Assembly (NCBI RefSeq): GCF_900000175.1
Contig: NZ_CWGJ01000011.1
Coordinates: 364,556-428,555 of the forward strand
DNA from: Estrella lausannensis
Lineage (GTDB): Bacteria; Chlamydiota; Chlamydiia; Chlamydiales; Criblamydiaceae
Reading direction: 5' to 3'
Length of the DNA: 64,000 nucleotides
Shown: one piece after another, positions 1 through 7,832 of the stretch
How positions within the stretch are numbered: the stretch's first letter is position 1
Layout of the letters: the number at the start of each line of letters is the position of its first letter
Notes under the pieces: generated by a model
Seen by the model: only the letters and a program-made list of their open reading frames with translations
What the model was told of the DNA's origin: nothing
The model's database searches: none
Translations under genes and position numbers: made by a program

Positions 1-833
1 CAAATAGCCACAACTTCCTCTCCAAGCGCCCTTCCTACCCTCTCTTGGGCAGCAAAGGTGCTCTCCCTCTCAGCGGGGATGATGTCGCCTTGGGCTCCGT
101 TGTAATAGATCGCTTTCACCTCCGGCCCCAGCTCTTTTTTGATTTCTTCTCTCGCAGACGAGACAAAATCGGCAGAAAAAAGCCTGTTATCCGCTCCCAG
201 GATGGTAGGATGCATCGGATAGTTAAAGACCGCGGCCAGCGGGCGCCCCTCTTTCGTCTCTACCTTGATGAGAGCCACCTCCGGTAGCGGTTTCACATTT
301 TCTGGCCATGCGCCCCTGTATTTACTTAAGTTTACCTCACCGTAGCCGATACCAACTCTGGCCTCCTGGGGGTTACGAATCGCAAGCTCTATAGCTTCCA
401 CCGTCTTGTCAATGTAAAATTGAGTGATGTGCGGATCATATTTTCCAGCGAGGACCTCTCCGATGGGAGGCATGTCAAGGAATCCACCGCCCCCCGAGTG
501 GGTATGGGAAGATCCGATCAAGACAAGAGTCTCCTGTTGCCCCGGAATCTGCTGTATTCTGCCGATAATCTCTTTTGCCATGACGTGCGAAAATCCTAGG
601 GAGTCCACGCTGCAAAAAACCACTTTTTTATCTGCTTCAAGGTAGAGAGCGATTGCGAGCAAGGGGTCGTGCTCCCCTGCCATTCCCTCGCCTTTCCGCA
701 TTGCATAACCGGCAGAAGGAGTCCCGACCGGGGGCGTCATCACCGCCTCACCCACTCCCGCTTTGATAGCGCCTGACAAGTGGGCGGAGTAAGCAACACA
801 CAAAAGGGATAAAACTAACTTAAGGAGAAACAT
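1..833 (-). CDS. Neutral/alkaline ceramidase-like secreted protein (3' end off window)
   Basis: This gene runs off the left edge, so only about 277 N-terminal residues are visible and no stop is seen. The product starts with a signal peptide (MFLLKLVLSLLCVAYSAHLSG) and is followed by the motif GVGEAVMTPPVGTPSAGYA. It also has SSHTHSGGG and NYPMHPTILG, which are typical of the neutral ceramidase family: a metal-dependent amidase fold that cleaves the N-acyl bond of ceramides, also found in proteins of unknown substrate. Its histidines in SHTHSG and YPMHP would be metal ligands. The start at 833 has GAGG eight bases upstream. Export to periplasm or host-facing compartment is inferred from the signal peptide. 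Ceramide handling would be meaningful for an intracellular bacterium but the substrate cannot be read from sequence. Confidence 0.8.
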   Translation of the reverse strand, partial: MFLLKLVLSLLCVAYSAHLSGAIKAGVGEAVMTPPVGTPSAGYAMRKGEGMAGEHDPLLAIALYLEADKKVVFCSVDSLGFSHVMAKEIIGRIQQIPGQQETLVLIGSSHTHSGGGGFLDMPPIGEVLAGKYDPHITQFYIDKTVEAIELAIRNPQEARVGIGYGEVNLSKYRGAWPENVKPLPEVALIKVETKEGRPLAAVFNYPMHPTILGADNRLFSADFVSSAREEIKKELGPEVKAIYYNGAQGDIIPAERESTFAAQERVGRALGEEVVAI

Positions 834-847
834 CACTATCCTCAAAA

Positions 848-874
848 TATACACCGAAAGTGTCTCAAAATTTC
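848..874. repeat. Solo end of the dispersed TATACCGAAAGTG element
   Basis: The stretch TATACACCGAAAGTGTCTC and the following AAAATTT match the left terminal repeat of the element at 11375-11537, with a two-base insertion. No partner end lies nearby, so it is a relic or a solo repeat. It sits just upstream of the minus-strand gene starting at 833. The rest of 875-999 is AT-rich intergenic sequence with no gene. Confidence 0.65.
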
Positions 875-999
875 AAATCGATAGCCGCCAGAGTATCAAT
901 TTCCCTTTAAATTCGCCATACCTGTGTCTTTTTACAAACTAACATTAATTTCAATCTCGACAACTATATTTAAGTTAATCTCTAGACAATTGATTCTAG

Positions 1000-1028
1000 T
1001 TGAGATCAACCAGTTATTACTATACAAT
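1000..1028 (+). promoter_or_regulatory. Predicted sigma-70-type promoter of the first lipase-like gene
   Basis: TTGAGA at 1000-1005 and TACAAT at 1023-1028 are separated by 17 bases and lie 30 bases before the start at 1059. The surrounding DNA is AT-rich. This is a consensus match only. Confidence 0.5.
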
Positions 1029-1058
1029 CCAATAGTTAATTTTAAATAGGGTATAAAG

Positions 1059-2531
1059 ATGTCGTTTATAATAAATTTTTTCTCCAAATCTGAAATCCAA
1101 GACCCAACTCAAACAGGGGCTACACCCCCTGAGACGAACGGGACGATTACCGGTGAAAATTCTAAAATTACCGCTATCGGGCAAACGCATCTAACAACTG
1201 AGGTTGCTTCGCAATGCTCGCAAGACGTTTTCTCTGACAAAGAGGTCAAAGAGATGACCTCCTCTGTCACACTCGAGGAAAGCGCAGCCAATGAAGAGAG
1301 AGCCTTGCTCGCCATCGGCTCCGAAAATGTTTTTCCGTCGCATTGCCAAAAGGAAACAACTTTGCAGATGGCCGCCCTGGCCGGCCTGATGTACAAAGAT
1401 TTTAAAGAGATCGAGGGGATCGCCTCCCTGTTTCCCAAGGGACTGATTATGCTACCCTCCCCTTGCGATCTCGGGATTTCATGCCCTAAAGGACTTCGCG
1501 TTCAAGCATTCCGTCACGGTGACGAGGTGATTGTCGCCATGCGCGGCACTGAGCTTAACCTGGATGCCTCCACTATGCTGGCGAACTTAGTTGCCGACCT
1601 TGGCATCGGTCGCCACAAGACGAACGAAGACCTGATCTCCTCTGTGCGCGAAGTGGCAGCTAAACTTAAAAAACTCTATGGCTATGACATCGGCGAGAGT
1701 TTGATTAGCACGTTTGAATCGATTGTTAACCAGCGTATCACCGGCGACTCTGATACGGAAAGGGTGATTTCATTAGGCAAAGAGATGGCCCTACAGAGTG
1801 GCAAGGATGCAGCGATAGGCTGTGGCATCGCCGGCGGAGCCGGAGGTGTTGTGGCTGGCGCGCTGGTAGCTGTTGGGATGGCTGCGCCGCCTGTCGCTAT
1901 CGCTCTAGCCTTCGGTGCGCTATTGACCGGCAGCGCGCTGGGCGGCAGCATAGGAGCCGGAAAAACCCTGGCCACCAAAGGACTGACGGTAGCGGATGGC
2001 TATCCTACACTGCAATCCTACTTCAAAACCTTGGACAACTACATCACTCAGCTCAAAGCAACAAAAATCCGCAACACGGACACATTGATCACCACGGGGC
2101 ATTCCCTCGCCGGCTTTTTGGCGGGAGTGATCGGCTTCATCCACGCTGATGAAGCTTTTTCATTCAATGGTCCAGGGGTTTTAATCGACAGGGACGTTAT
2201 CAAGACTCTGGAGAACTTAGGAATCAGCCGTAAGATCTCTACGGAGTGCACTTATCACTCTGTCGTGATGGAAGCCGATATCATTGGCAATTTAGGAAAA
2301 AGGGAAGTATGCGGCCGCAAACTCTATTTACCGATCACCCTAAACGCGCCTTATGAGACGATGCCTGCTTGCGCCTACAGTGATCCGCTCTCTCACCACG
2401 GCATTATGCTAATGCACGCAATACTCGAAAACTCCACTGTCCACTCAATACCCAAGACGCCAAATTTTCCGGTGCTGCTGCTGAAAGCCCGCGAGGAAGA
2501 GGGGCCCAAAGTAGAAGAGATCAACGACTAG
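1059..2531 (+). CDS. Lipase class 3-like protein with glycine-rich membrane segment, putative effector
   Basis: A 490-residue protein with a lipase-type core. It has MRGTE at residues 161-165, a GHSLAG nucleophile elbow with Ser349, and a PLSHHG motif with His446/His447 near the C-terminus, which together resemble the Ser-His apparatus of class 3 (alpha/beta-hydrolase) lipases. Between them, residues about 250-302 form a glycine- and alanine-rich hydrophobic stretch resembling a glycine-zipper membrane hairpin. The N-terminal 100 residues are polar and low in conservation and there is no Sec signal peptide, which would fit type III secretion (inferred). It is the intact member of a local family with 4163-5543 and 5703-7514. 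Function as a phospholipase is inferred from motifs only. Confidence 0.7.
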   Translation: MSFIINFFSKSEIQDPTQTGATPPETNGTITGENSKITAIGQTHLTTEVASQCSQDVFSDKEVKEMTSSVTLEESAANEERALLAIGSENVFPSHCQKETTLQMAALAGLMYKDFKEIEGIASLFPKGLIMLPSPCDLGISCPKGLRVQAFRHGDEVIVAMRGTELNLDASTMLANLVADLGIGRHKTNEDLISSVREVAAKLKKLYGYDIGESLISTFESIVNQRITGDSDTERVISLGKEMALQSGKDAAIGCGIAGGAGGVVAGALVAVGMAAPPVAIALAFGALLTGSALGGSIGAGKTLATKGLTVADGYPTLQSYFKTLDNYITQLKATKIRNTDTLITTGHSLAGFLAGVIGFIHADEAFSFNGPGVLIDRDVIKTLENLGISRKISTECTYHSVVMEADIIGNLGKREVCGRKLYLPITLNAPYETMPACAYSDPLSHHGIMLMHAILENSTVHSIPKTPNFPVLLLKAREEEGPKVEEIND

Positions 2532-2545
2532 CGCCTTCTCAGACA

Positions 2546-2571
2546 GGCTGCTCCCAAGAATCGGAGCAGCC
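2546..2571 (+). terminator. Stem-loop after the first lipase-like gene
   Basis: GGCTGCTCC at 2546-2554 pairs with GGAGCAGCC at 2563-2571 around an eight-base loop. It starts 15 bases after the stop codon. No T-run follows, so it is either a weak terminator or a 3' stabilising hairpin. Confidence 0.5.
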
Positions 2572-2652
2572 TACCTTATCAAGTGGGTATGCGCCGATGA
2601 TATCAAGCGTGATCTGTCCCACTTAATCTCCGATCGCGGTCTTGAAGAAGAG

Positions 2653-3075
2653 TTGGATGAAATCCCAGTTAGCAATTTTTTCAGTGAAGGCATGCCACTG
2701 ACGAAGTTGGAAAATTTCAGCGAACCCCTGGTCGACATCGAAAAGCAAGAAATCGAATTTTACGAATTCTTCGACAGGTCAGATCGACAGGAAGTAAAAG
2801 CATGGATCGAAAAAATCGGTGAATTGATCAAAAAAATTTCAGCGACAACGGCCAAAAACATCCGTGTTTTTGAATATTTTGGAATGGGTCAAGGCGACTA
2901 TTACTACCTTGACCTCGCGAGTCAATGCCGTGTCATTAACAGCGAAGACCTAAAATACGGTAAGGGCCCAACTATCGAATATGCCCGTGAGATAGTCTAC
3001 GATGAATCATTCGATCAATTCACCCTCCTCATGCCGGGCAGAAGGGAAGTTCTGGCGGCTGCCATGAGGCAGTAG
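2653..3075 (+). CDS. Unknown protein, 5'-truncated tandem paralogue of the next gene
   Basis: A 140-residue product if the TTG at 2653 is used; there is no good ribosome binding site and no ATG. It aligns along its length with the C-terminal half of the protein at 3187-3930: both share FSEPL(V/I)D, EIEFYE, FEYFGMGQGDYY, an (N/D)SE..KYG segment and (L/M)PGRRE. In-frame sequence upstream of the TTG (about 2563-2652) still resembles the part of the paralogue that follows its membrane segment (KWVCADDIKRDLSHLI against KSLCMDAVRKDLRRLA) but has no start codon. It therefore appears to have lost its N-terminus, with the break close to the preceding lipase-like gene. I do not recognise the family. 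It may be a decaying copy or an expressed short form. Confidence 0.5.
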   Translation: MDEIPVSNFFSEGMPLTKLENFSEPLVDIEKQEIEFYEFFDRSDRQEVKAWIEKIGELIKKISATTAKNIRVFEYFGMGQGDYYYLDLASQCRVINSEDLKYGKGPTIEYAREIVYDESFDQFTLLMPGRREVLAAAMRQ

Positions 3076-3141
3076 CCCCGGCCTTTGCGGCTGCGATCGC
3101 TGCAGCCGCGTCTTTCACACTAGCAGACAAACCCATCGCAA

Positions 3142-3164
3142 TAAATGATCGTTCTATATATATT
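3142..3164 (+). promoter_or_regulatory. Promoter-like 23-mer shared with the 4.1 kb gene
   Basis: These bases match 4106-4128 at 21 of 23 positions, including the core AATGATCGTTC and an AT-rich -10-like TATATT at 3159-3164. The -35 position here (TCGCAA) is poor, unlike the copy at 4.1 kb. Confidence 0.4.
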
Positions 3165-3186
3165 TGCTTTGCAGCAAGGAGATGGC

Positions 3187-3930
3187 ATGCAGGCAAACAA
3201 CGCAACATTTTATAGCATAGCGGCGCTCGACCAGGCGATTTACCCCAGGCAGCCCTTCCTGCCGCGAGCAGCGGATTTCATCCTGACACCTCTCTCTGTT
3301 GCGCTCCAGGGACGCACCATCACCTGGCATAAGAATCATCATGAAAAAATGCAAATAACCCATGCGACGCACGGTCTGGCAATCCGCTTATTGTGCGGAC
3401 TGGCTGCCTTGCTGCTACTACCGTTGACGCTAGGCGCCTATATCATCAAATCACTCTGCATGGACGCTGTTCGAAAAGACCTTCGGCGCCTGGCCGCCGG
3501 CTACTGCCCTCTTGATGCCAAGGACGAAGCGAGAAGCACCTCTTCCGCTAAGGTATGTAAGGTAGCTGAATTTAGCGAACCCTTGATCGATTTAAACAAA
3601 CGTGAAATCGAATTTTATGAATCGTTTGAAAGGGAAAATCCTCACGAGACCAAGGGTTGGATCGACCAAATCGGTGATATACTCAAAGTCATCGCCGAAC
3701 AAACGGGCCGAAGAGCCTCAGCTTTTGAATATTTCGGCATGGGGCAAGGCGATTATTACCTTATCAATGAGCAGGGGCAGTGCATTCTGATCGATAGCGA
3801 AGAGGTAAAATATGGCGATGCGCCTCTTGCCCGGTACGCGCAAGAAATCCTCTATAGTGATGACAGTGACATCTACATGATCTTGCTTCCGGGCAGACGG
3901 GAAGCCCTAAAACACCTGCTCGTAGAGTAG
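3187..3930 (+). CDS. Unknown two-part protein with one membrane segment, tandem paralogue
   Basis: A 247-residue protein. The start at ATG 3187 is chosen because AAGGAG lies five bases upstream; an ATG at 3145 has no such site and falls in the promoter-like repeat. The N-terminal third contains a hydrophobic stretch (LAIRLLCGLAALLLLPLTLGA) that probably spans or anchors in a membrane, followed by a basic linker. The C-terminal 120 residues form a compact acidic domain with FEYFGMGQGDYYL and LLPGRRE, shared with the truncated copy just upstream. I recognise no known family. Its place between lipase-like effector candidates suggests a host-interaction or inclusion-related role, but that is inference from context only. 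Confidence 0.6.
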   Translation: MQANNATFYSIAALDQAIYPRQPFLPRAADFILTPLSVALQGRTITWHKNHHEKMQITHATHGLAIRLLCGLAALLLLPLTLGAYIIKSLCMDAVRKDLRRLAAGYCPLDAKDEARSTSSAKVCKVAEFSEPLIDLNKREIEFYESFERENPHETKGWIDQIGDILKVIAEQTGRRASAFEYFGMGQGDYYLINEQGQCILIDSEEVKYGDAPLARYAQEILYSDDSDIYMILLPGRREALKHLLVE

Positions 3931-4099
3931 AGAGCTTCGCTTAGTTAGTAGACACACACACATCTCCTGCACCGGCGCGGTTCCGGTCTTCACCAACTTT
4001 TAAGACACTTCCGCCATAAATCCCTCTCCGTTTACGCGCGCTCGAGCACCAGGGTAAGTCAACGTATTATCGCGTCCAATTGGAAAGACAAATTGTTTA

Positions 4100-4128
4100 T
4101 TGAACTAAATGATCGTTCAATATATAAT
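4100..4128 (+). promoter_or_regulatory. Strong predicted promoter containing a palindrome
   Basis: TTGAAC (4100-4105) and TATAAT (4123-4128) are exactly 17 bases apart. TTGAAC also forms an inverted repeat with GTTCAA at 4115-4120 (nine-base spacer), so an operator could overlap the promoter. The 23 bases from 4106 recur at 3142-3164. The start codon lies at 4163. Confidence 0.6.
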
Positions 4129-4162
4129 TACCTCGTTATTACTAATTTAATAGGTATTTATT

Positions 4163-5543
4163 ATGTTTTCCTTCCCCAACATATCCAGTTTTTTTAAGCG
4201 CGGCGCCAAAGACGCCGAGTCTCCCGCCCCTCAAAATAGAGAGGAGCAATCTCCGGTAGAAGAAGTGGCTCGCAGCGTAGAGGAAGCCAGCGAAGCGGCG
4301 CTTCAAATCCAGGCAGCACCCTCCGACCTTACGGATCGTGAAATTCTCCTATTGGAAAACGACCTGGCGATGCAAATGCTGAAACAGTACAACTCTTTTC
4401 ATTCCGAAGAAGAAAAACGTTCTGCTCTCCAAATGGCCTCCCTCGCTGGTTTGATGTATCAACACATCGACAACCTTGAGCGGGTACAGCCGTTTTTCGA
4501 CACCCCACTCGAGTTATTGCCGACGCCAGATCAAATGGGCATAAAACTCCCGACCGGTCTTGCCGTCCAGGCATTCCGAGACGGAAGCCAAATCATCATC
4601 GCGATGCGTGGCACGGAGCTGAACCAAGACAGTGCGACCATGGCCGCCAACCTGATCGCCGATATGGGGATCGGCCGCCACAAAACCAACGAGGACTTAA
4701 TCGGATCGATAAATGCCGTTCGAGAACGCGTCCTTGACCTCTACAATTATAACATCCCCCCGGAGCAATTTAATTTTCTCGCAGCCTTGATCACCAGCCG
4801 GGCCATCGGTGATGATGATAAAGCAAGGATGCTCTCCACCGCGGCAAAAGTCGGCAAGGAATCGGCAAAAAGCGGCGCTCTCGGTGGATTGGGCGGGATG
4901 GTGCTGGGAGCAAGTGTCCTTATCGTCTCCGCGCCAGCCGCCGCGATCGCTGCCAGCCGCCGCGATCGCTGCACCAGCGGCGGCATTAATAGGCACGATG
5001 TCAGGTCTAATCAAAGGGGTCGCGTCCAATGCCACGGAGATCATTACACTCGCGGATGGCTACCAGACTACCGCTAATTACATACGAAAGATTGATGCTT
5101 ACATCATGAAATTAAAAGAAGAGGGCATGATCAGGGAGGGCGACACCCTGATCACAACAGGCCACTCTCTTGCCGGATATCTCTCAGGAGTGATCGGCTT
5201 CATGCATGCCGAAAAGGCCTATTCATTTAACGGGCCGGGCGTCAGGCTGGACGAGGTGGAACACGTTGTCAGAAATCTGGGACTTGAGCGCAAGTTAAAC
5301 CCGGAACTTGACTACCGCAGCATCTGCATGGAGGCGGACTTTATCGGCAACCTGGGCGCGCGAGATGGGCCTTTGAAGCTTCTCAGGCTAAAAAAAACCT
5401 TCCTTGAAAACTTTGAGGGAATCCCCGCTTGCGTGTACAACAAGCCCCTTTCCCATCATGGCATCAAGTTAATTCAGGGCGTTTTACAGCATGTGCCTGT
5501 GTGCCCACAAGAAAATATTATTTATTTAGCAGACAGGAATTAG
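4163..5543 (+). pseudogene. Lipase class 3-like gene split by a 19-bp tandem duplication
   Basis: Paralogue of the 1059-2531 gene. The first frame (4163-5077) carries the N-terminal part with MRGTE and the beginning of the glycine/alanine-rich segment. The rest of the protein, including the GHSLAG elbow and PLSHHG, is in another frame ending at 5543. The switch falls at an exact 19-bp tandem duplication (4933-4970). Removing one copy joins the frames as ...AAAIAAPAAALIGTMSG..., giving one protein of about 453 residues with no other defect. As it stands, translation gives a 304-residue product without the nucleophile. It may be phase-variable, a recent pseudogene, or an assembly error. The C-terminal half could only be made from an internal start such as 4809, for which I see no convincing signal. 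Confidence 0.75.
4933..4970. repeat. Perfect 19-bp tandem duplication inside the lipase-like gene
   Basis: GCCAGCCGCCGCGATCGCT occurs twice head to tail (4933-4951 and 4952-4970) with no mismatch. Nineteen is one more than a multiple of three, so the extra copy shifts the frame. Each unit contains the palindrome GCGATCGC. Confidence 0.95.
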
Positions 5544-5560
5544 AGCCCCTTAACCCGACA

Positions 5561-5590
5561 GGGCCTCAAAAATTTGCTCTTTGAGGTCCA
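5561..5590 (+). terminator. Stem-loop after the split lipase-like gene
   Basis: GGGCCTCAAA (5561-5570) pairs with TTTGAGGTCC (5581-5590 region, starting at 5580) with one G-T pair, 17 bases after the stop. A smaller hairpin (GCCGAC/GTCGGC, 5656-5672) lies in the leader of the next gene. Confidence 0.5.
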
Positions 5591-5702
5591 TCAGATAAGG
5601 AGACTGCCCTATTTAAATATACTTAACGTTCAGTTCATGAAATATTAATACAAAGCCGACAGAATGTCGGCAAGAGAACCACTCAGAAAGGACTTTGACA
5701 CA

Positions 5703-7514
5703 ATGCAGACTATCACATTATTGAATCCGTTAAGCAGCAGCTACCATGCGCTTGAGGACTTTAAGAAGTTGAAAACCTCCCAAAAAATCATCACGGTCGC
5801 CATCACAATCATCGCAGCGCTCGCGACGGTACTGATCGGTACAGCGGCCATTTTCCGCCTGCTCGTCAACCACTACGTCAAGAAAATCGAAGCCGATAAA
5901 CCGGACAGGACGCCCTCCGACTCGGAGAGTGACAGCAGAGAGTGGCAGCAAAGAAGCGCCACAACCCAGCAGACTATTCCAAGAAAAAGGGAAATCACAA
6001 TCGCCGCCCATCGCACCGGACCGCGAACCCTTATTGAATCGAATGGAATGCCACCGGTCCATAACGCCTCATGCACCACGAGCGGAGAGAAAGAAACGCC
6101 TTCTGCGTCCCTACCGTCCTCGGATGACGCGATGTGGGACCTGGATAAATTATTCGAAGAAACAAGCACTCTGCCTGAAGCTGCTTCGATCTCAGACTTA
6201 AAACCCATTCCGGAGGGTCGCATGGCTCTCAAGGCCTCGGATGACACTATCGATATGACCTCCGCATCCTGCCTCTTTCCGGATGAACCCAATTTAGAGA
6301 CCTCTAAGGATTTGGACACGCTTGTAGCCTTGCAAAAGCAAGTCTCCCAATCGATCAGCCTGGCAAGCGCCACCGCTTGCAGTAGTGCCGGCTTGGGATC
6401 ATTGGAGAGTTCTGCAGCTCATGAAAGCGAGTTGATAGAGCCTAAAGACAGCGTCTGCGGTGAAACGCAAAAAATACGCTGCATGGCAGCCTTTGCAGGT
6501 CTAATAGATGATCTTAGCCAAAATCACTCCACGCTGCCTACTCCGGATCAGCTGGGCATTCAACTGCCGCCGGGAATCCAAGTCCGGGCACTCCGGAGAG
6601 GCGATGAAGTGGTCATCGCCATCCAATGCCCCGATTTAACTGGAAATCTCATCAAAGATGTTCAGGAAGCGATCGCTCATCTCCACATTTGCCCGCTGCA
6701 ATCCCACGACGAGTTGGAGCTGGCGATCGGTAAAGTGAACGCCTATCTCAAAGAGACAAAGGAGTATGAGCTTAAAAAAGAGCAGCTCAGCCTGCTCTTG
6801 ACTGCAGGCTGCGCCGAGCTAACGCCCAGCGGCAAGAGTCCGGCCGGTCAGATCATCGCGGAAGCTGGCCATGGAGCCATCATCGGCGGCGCCGTATCGA
6901 CCGGAATGGGAGTGGCCACTACCATGGCCCTCGCCGCTGGGGGCGTAGCTGCTCCTCCGGTCGCACTCTTCATTGGAGGAGCGCTCTGGCTGACAGGGAC
7001 AGCCTTTGGAGCGACAGCCGGTCTGGCGAAGGGAGCGGCCCTAGCGACAGCGAAAGCAATCAAGATGCCGGACGGCGCACTCCCCTATCCAACGTTCCTC
7101 TCAGCCGTCAAAGCGATCGACAGCTACCTCACGGAATTAAAAAAACAGCATGTCGAAGCGAGCGAGAGGATCATTACCACCGGTTCAGGCGTGGGTGGGC
7201 TTCTGTCGGCTCTTGTCGGCGCCATTCACGGCAGTGAAGTTTACTGCTTTAACACCGGACAAATTTTGGCTGGTGTAGAGCCGGGTGTAGTGCAGAATAA
7301 TCTAGGACTTAAGCGCAAGGCTGAAGGAGCTGCAGTATACCATGAGATTCAATTCGGCCCGGATTTGGTGGAGGTGGCTGGATCAGTCAAGCTAGCAAAA
7401 ACCACCACTCGGTACCTGGACAAAAAATACATCGTGATGCCGCACGATCTTCCTGTCGTCTTGCTCGCAAAGGATGCCACTGCCTTAGCCGCACTTGAAG
7501 AGGCAGCAAGCTAA
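5703..7514 (+). CDS. Lipase-like pseudoenzyme with shared N-terminal membrane leader
   Basis: A 603-residue protein. The start at 5703 is chosen because the N-terminus then aligns with the protein at 39871 (both have NP.S..YHAL.DFKKL..(S/T)QKI followed by a hydrophobic segment ending in FR(L/I)LV.H); AAGGA lies ten bases upstream. A long polar middle region follows. The C-terminal 250 residues align with the lipase-like proteins at 1059 and 4163, including the glycine/alanine-rich segment. However, the nucleophile elbow GHSLAG has become GSGVGG, MRGTE has become IQCPD, and the PLSHHG motif is absent. It should therefore lack hydrolase activity. A regulatory or scaffold role is inferred. A strong hairpin follows the stop codon. 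Confidence 0.7.
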   Translation: MQTITLLNPLSSSYHALEDFKKLKTSQKIITVAITIIAALATVLIGTAAIFRLLVNHYVKKIEADKPDRTPSDSESDSREWQQRSATTQQTIPRKREITIAAHRTGPRTLIESNGMPPVHNASCTTSGEKETPSASLPSSDDAMWDLDKLFEETSTLPEAASISDLKPIPEGRMALKASDDTIDMTSASCLFPDEPNLETSKDLDTLVALQKQVSQSISLASATACSSAGLGSLESSAAHESELIEPKDSVCGETQKIRCMAAFAGLIDDLSQNHSTLPTPDQLGIQLPPGIQVRALRRGDEVVIAIQCPDLTGNLIKDVQEAIAHLHICPLQSHDELELAIGKVNAYLKETKEYELKKEQLSLLLTAGCAELTPSGKSPAGQIIAEAGHGAIIGGAVSTGMGVATTMALAAGGVAAPPVALFIGGALWLTGTAFGATAGLAKGAALATAKAIKMPDGALPYPTFLSAVKAIDSYLTELKKQHVEASERIITTGSGVGGLLSALVGAIHGSEVYCFNTGQILAGVEPGVVQNNLGLKRKAEGAAVYHEIQFGPDLVEVAGSVKLAKTTTRYLDKKYIVMPHDLPVVLLAKDATALAALEEAAS

Positions 7515-7519
7515 TAGTG

Positions 7520-7547
7520 CGTGTCATCCAGTGATGGATGACACGCG
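7520..7547 (+). terminator. Perfect 12-bp hairpin terminator
   Basis: GCGTGTCATCCA (7520-7531) and TGGATGACACGC (7536-7547) form a perfect stem with a four-base GTGA loop, beginning six bases after the stop at 7514. A short T-containing stretch (GTTTTCTTG) follows a few bases later. Confidence 0.75.
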
Positions 7548-7581
7548 CCGGCGTTTTCTTGCCACGGGTTCTAATCTCTAA

Positions 7582-7610
7582 TTGCCAAGAAGCTACATTT
7601 TTGCTATACT
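7582..7610 (+). promoter_or_regulatory. Predicted promoter of the brnQ leader region
   Basis: TTGCCA at 7582-7587 and TATACT at 7605-7610 are 17 bases apart, a near-consensus sigma-70 promoter. Transcription would start near 7617, about 22 bases before the leader peptide and about 215 before brnQ. Confidence 0.65.
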
Positions 7611-7638
7611 TGCCCTTTTAAAGTTAAATGACCCTACC

Positions 7639-7731
7639 ATGAAAACTACTGCTTACTACTCACTTCAGCAGTCCAACTCAAGAGCCGCTTCCGCTCGCTC
7701 TATCTCCATTATTTCTATTATCTGCTCGTAA
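7639..7731 (+). CDS. Probable isoleucine-rich leader peptide of brnQ
   Basis: A 30-codon open frame that begins with ATG at 7639 and ends in ...ARSISIISIICS then TAA. Five of seven consecutive residues are isoleucine, just before the stop. It lies between a good promoter and a branched-chain amino acid transporter, the arrangement expected of an attenuation leader such as those of ilv operons. The stop codon lies in the loop of a hairpin (7721-7740). No strong ribosome binding site precedes it, so translation is inferred. A chance small frame is the alternative. Confidence 0.5.
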   Translation: MKTTAYYSLQQSNSRAASARSISIISIICS

Positions 7732-7799
7732 GAGAGCAGAGCACCCCCCGAATAACGCACATCCGTCAGTATAATCCCCTAGAGACAACAGTCTCGGGA
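7721..7799 (+). promoter_or_regulatory. Possible attenuator hairpins between leader peptide and brnQ
   Basis: TCTGCTC (7721-7727) pairs with GAGCAGA (7734-7740), overlapping the leader's isoleucine codons and stop. A second structure pairs TCCC+GAGAC (7775-7786) with GTCTC+GGGA (7791-7799) around an AACA loop with a three-base bulge. Six T's lie at 7827-7832 directly before the brnQ start, but no hairpin abuts them, so the mechanism (transcriptional or translational) is open. Confidence 0.4.
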
Positions 7800-7832
7800 A
7801 GTGATCATCCCTTAAATAGAGTTAGGTTTTTT

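Noticed and set aside
5873-6373. 166-codon minus-strand frame
   Set aside because: Antisense to the polar middle part of the lipase-like pseudoenzyme; no site or domain.
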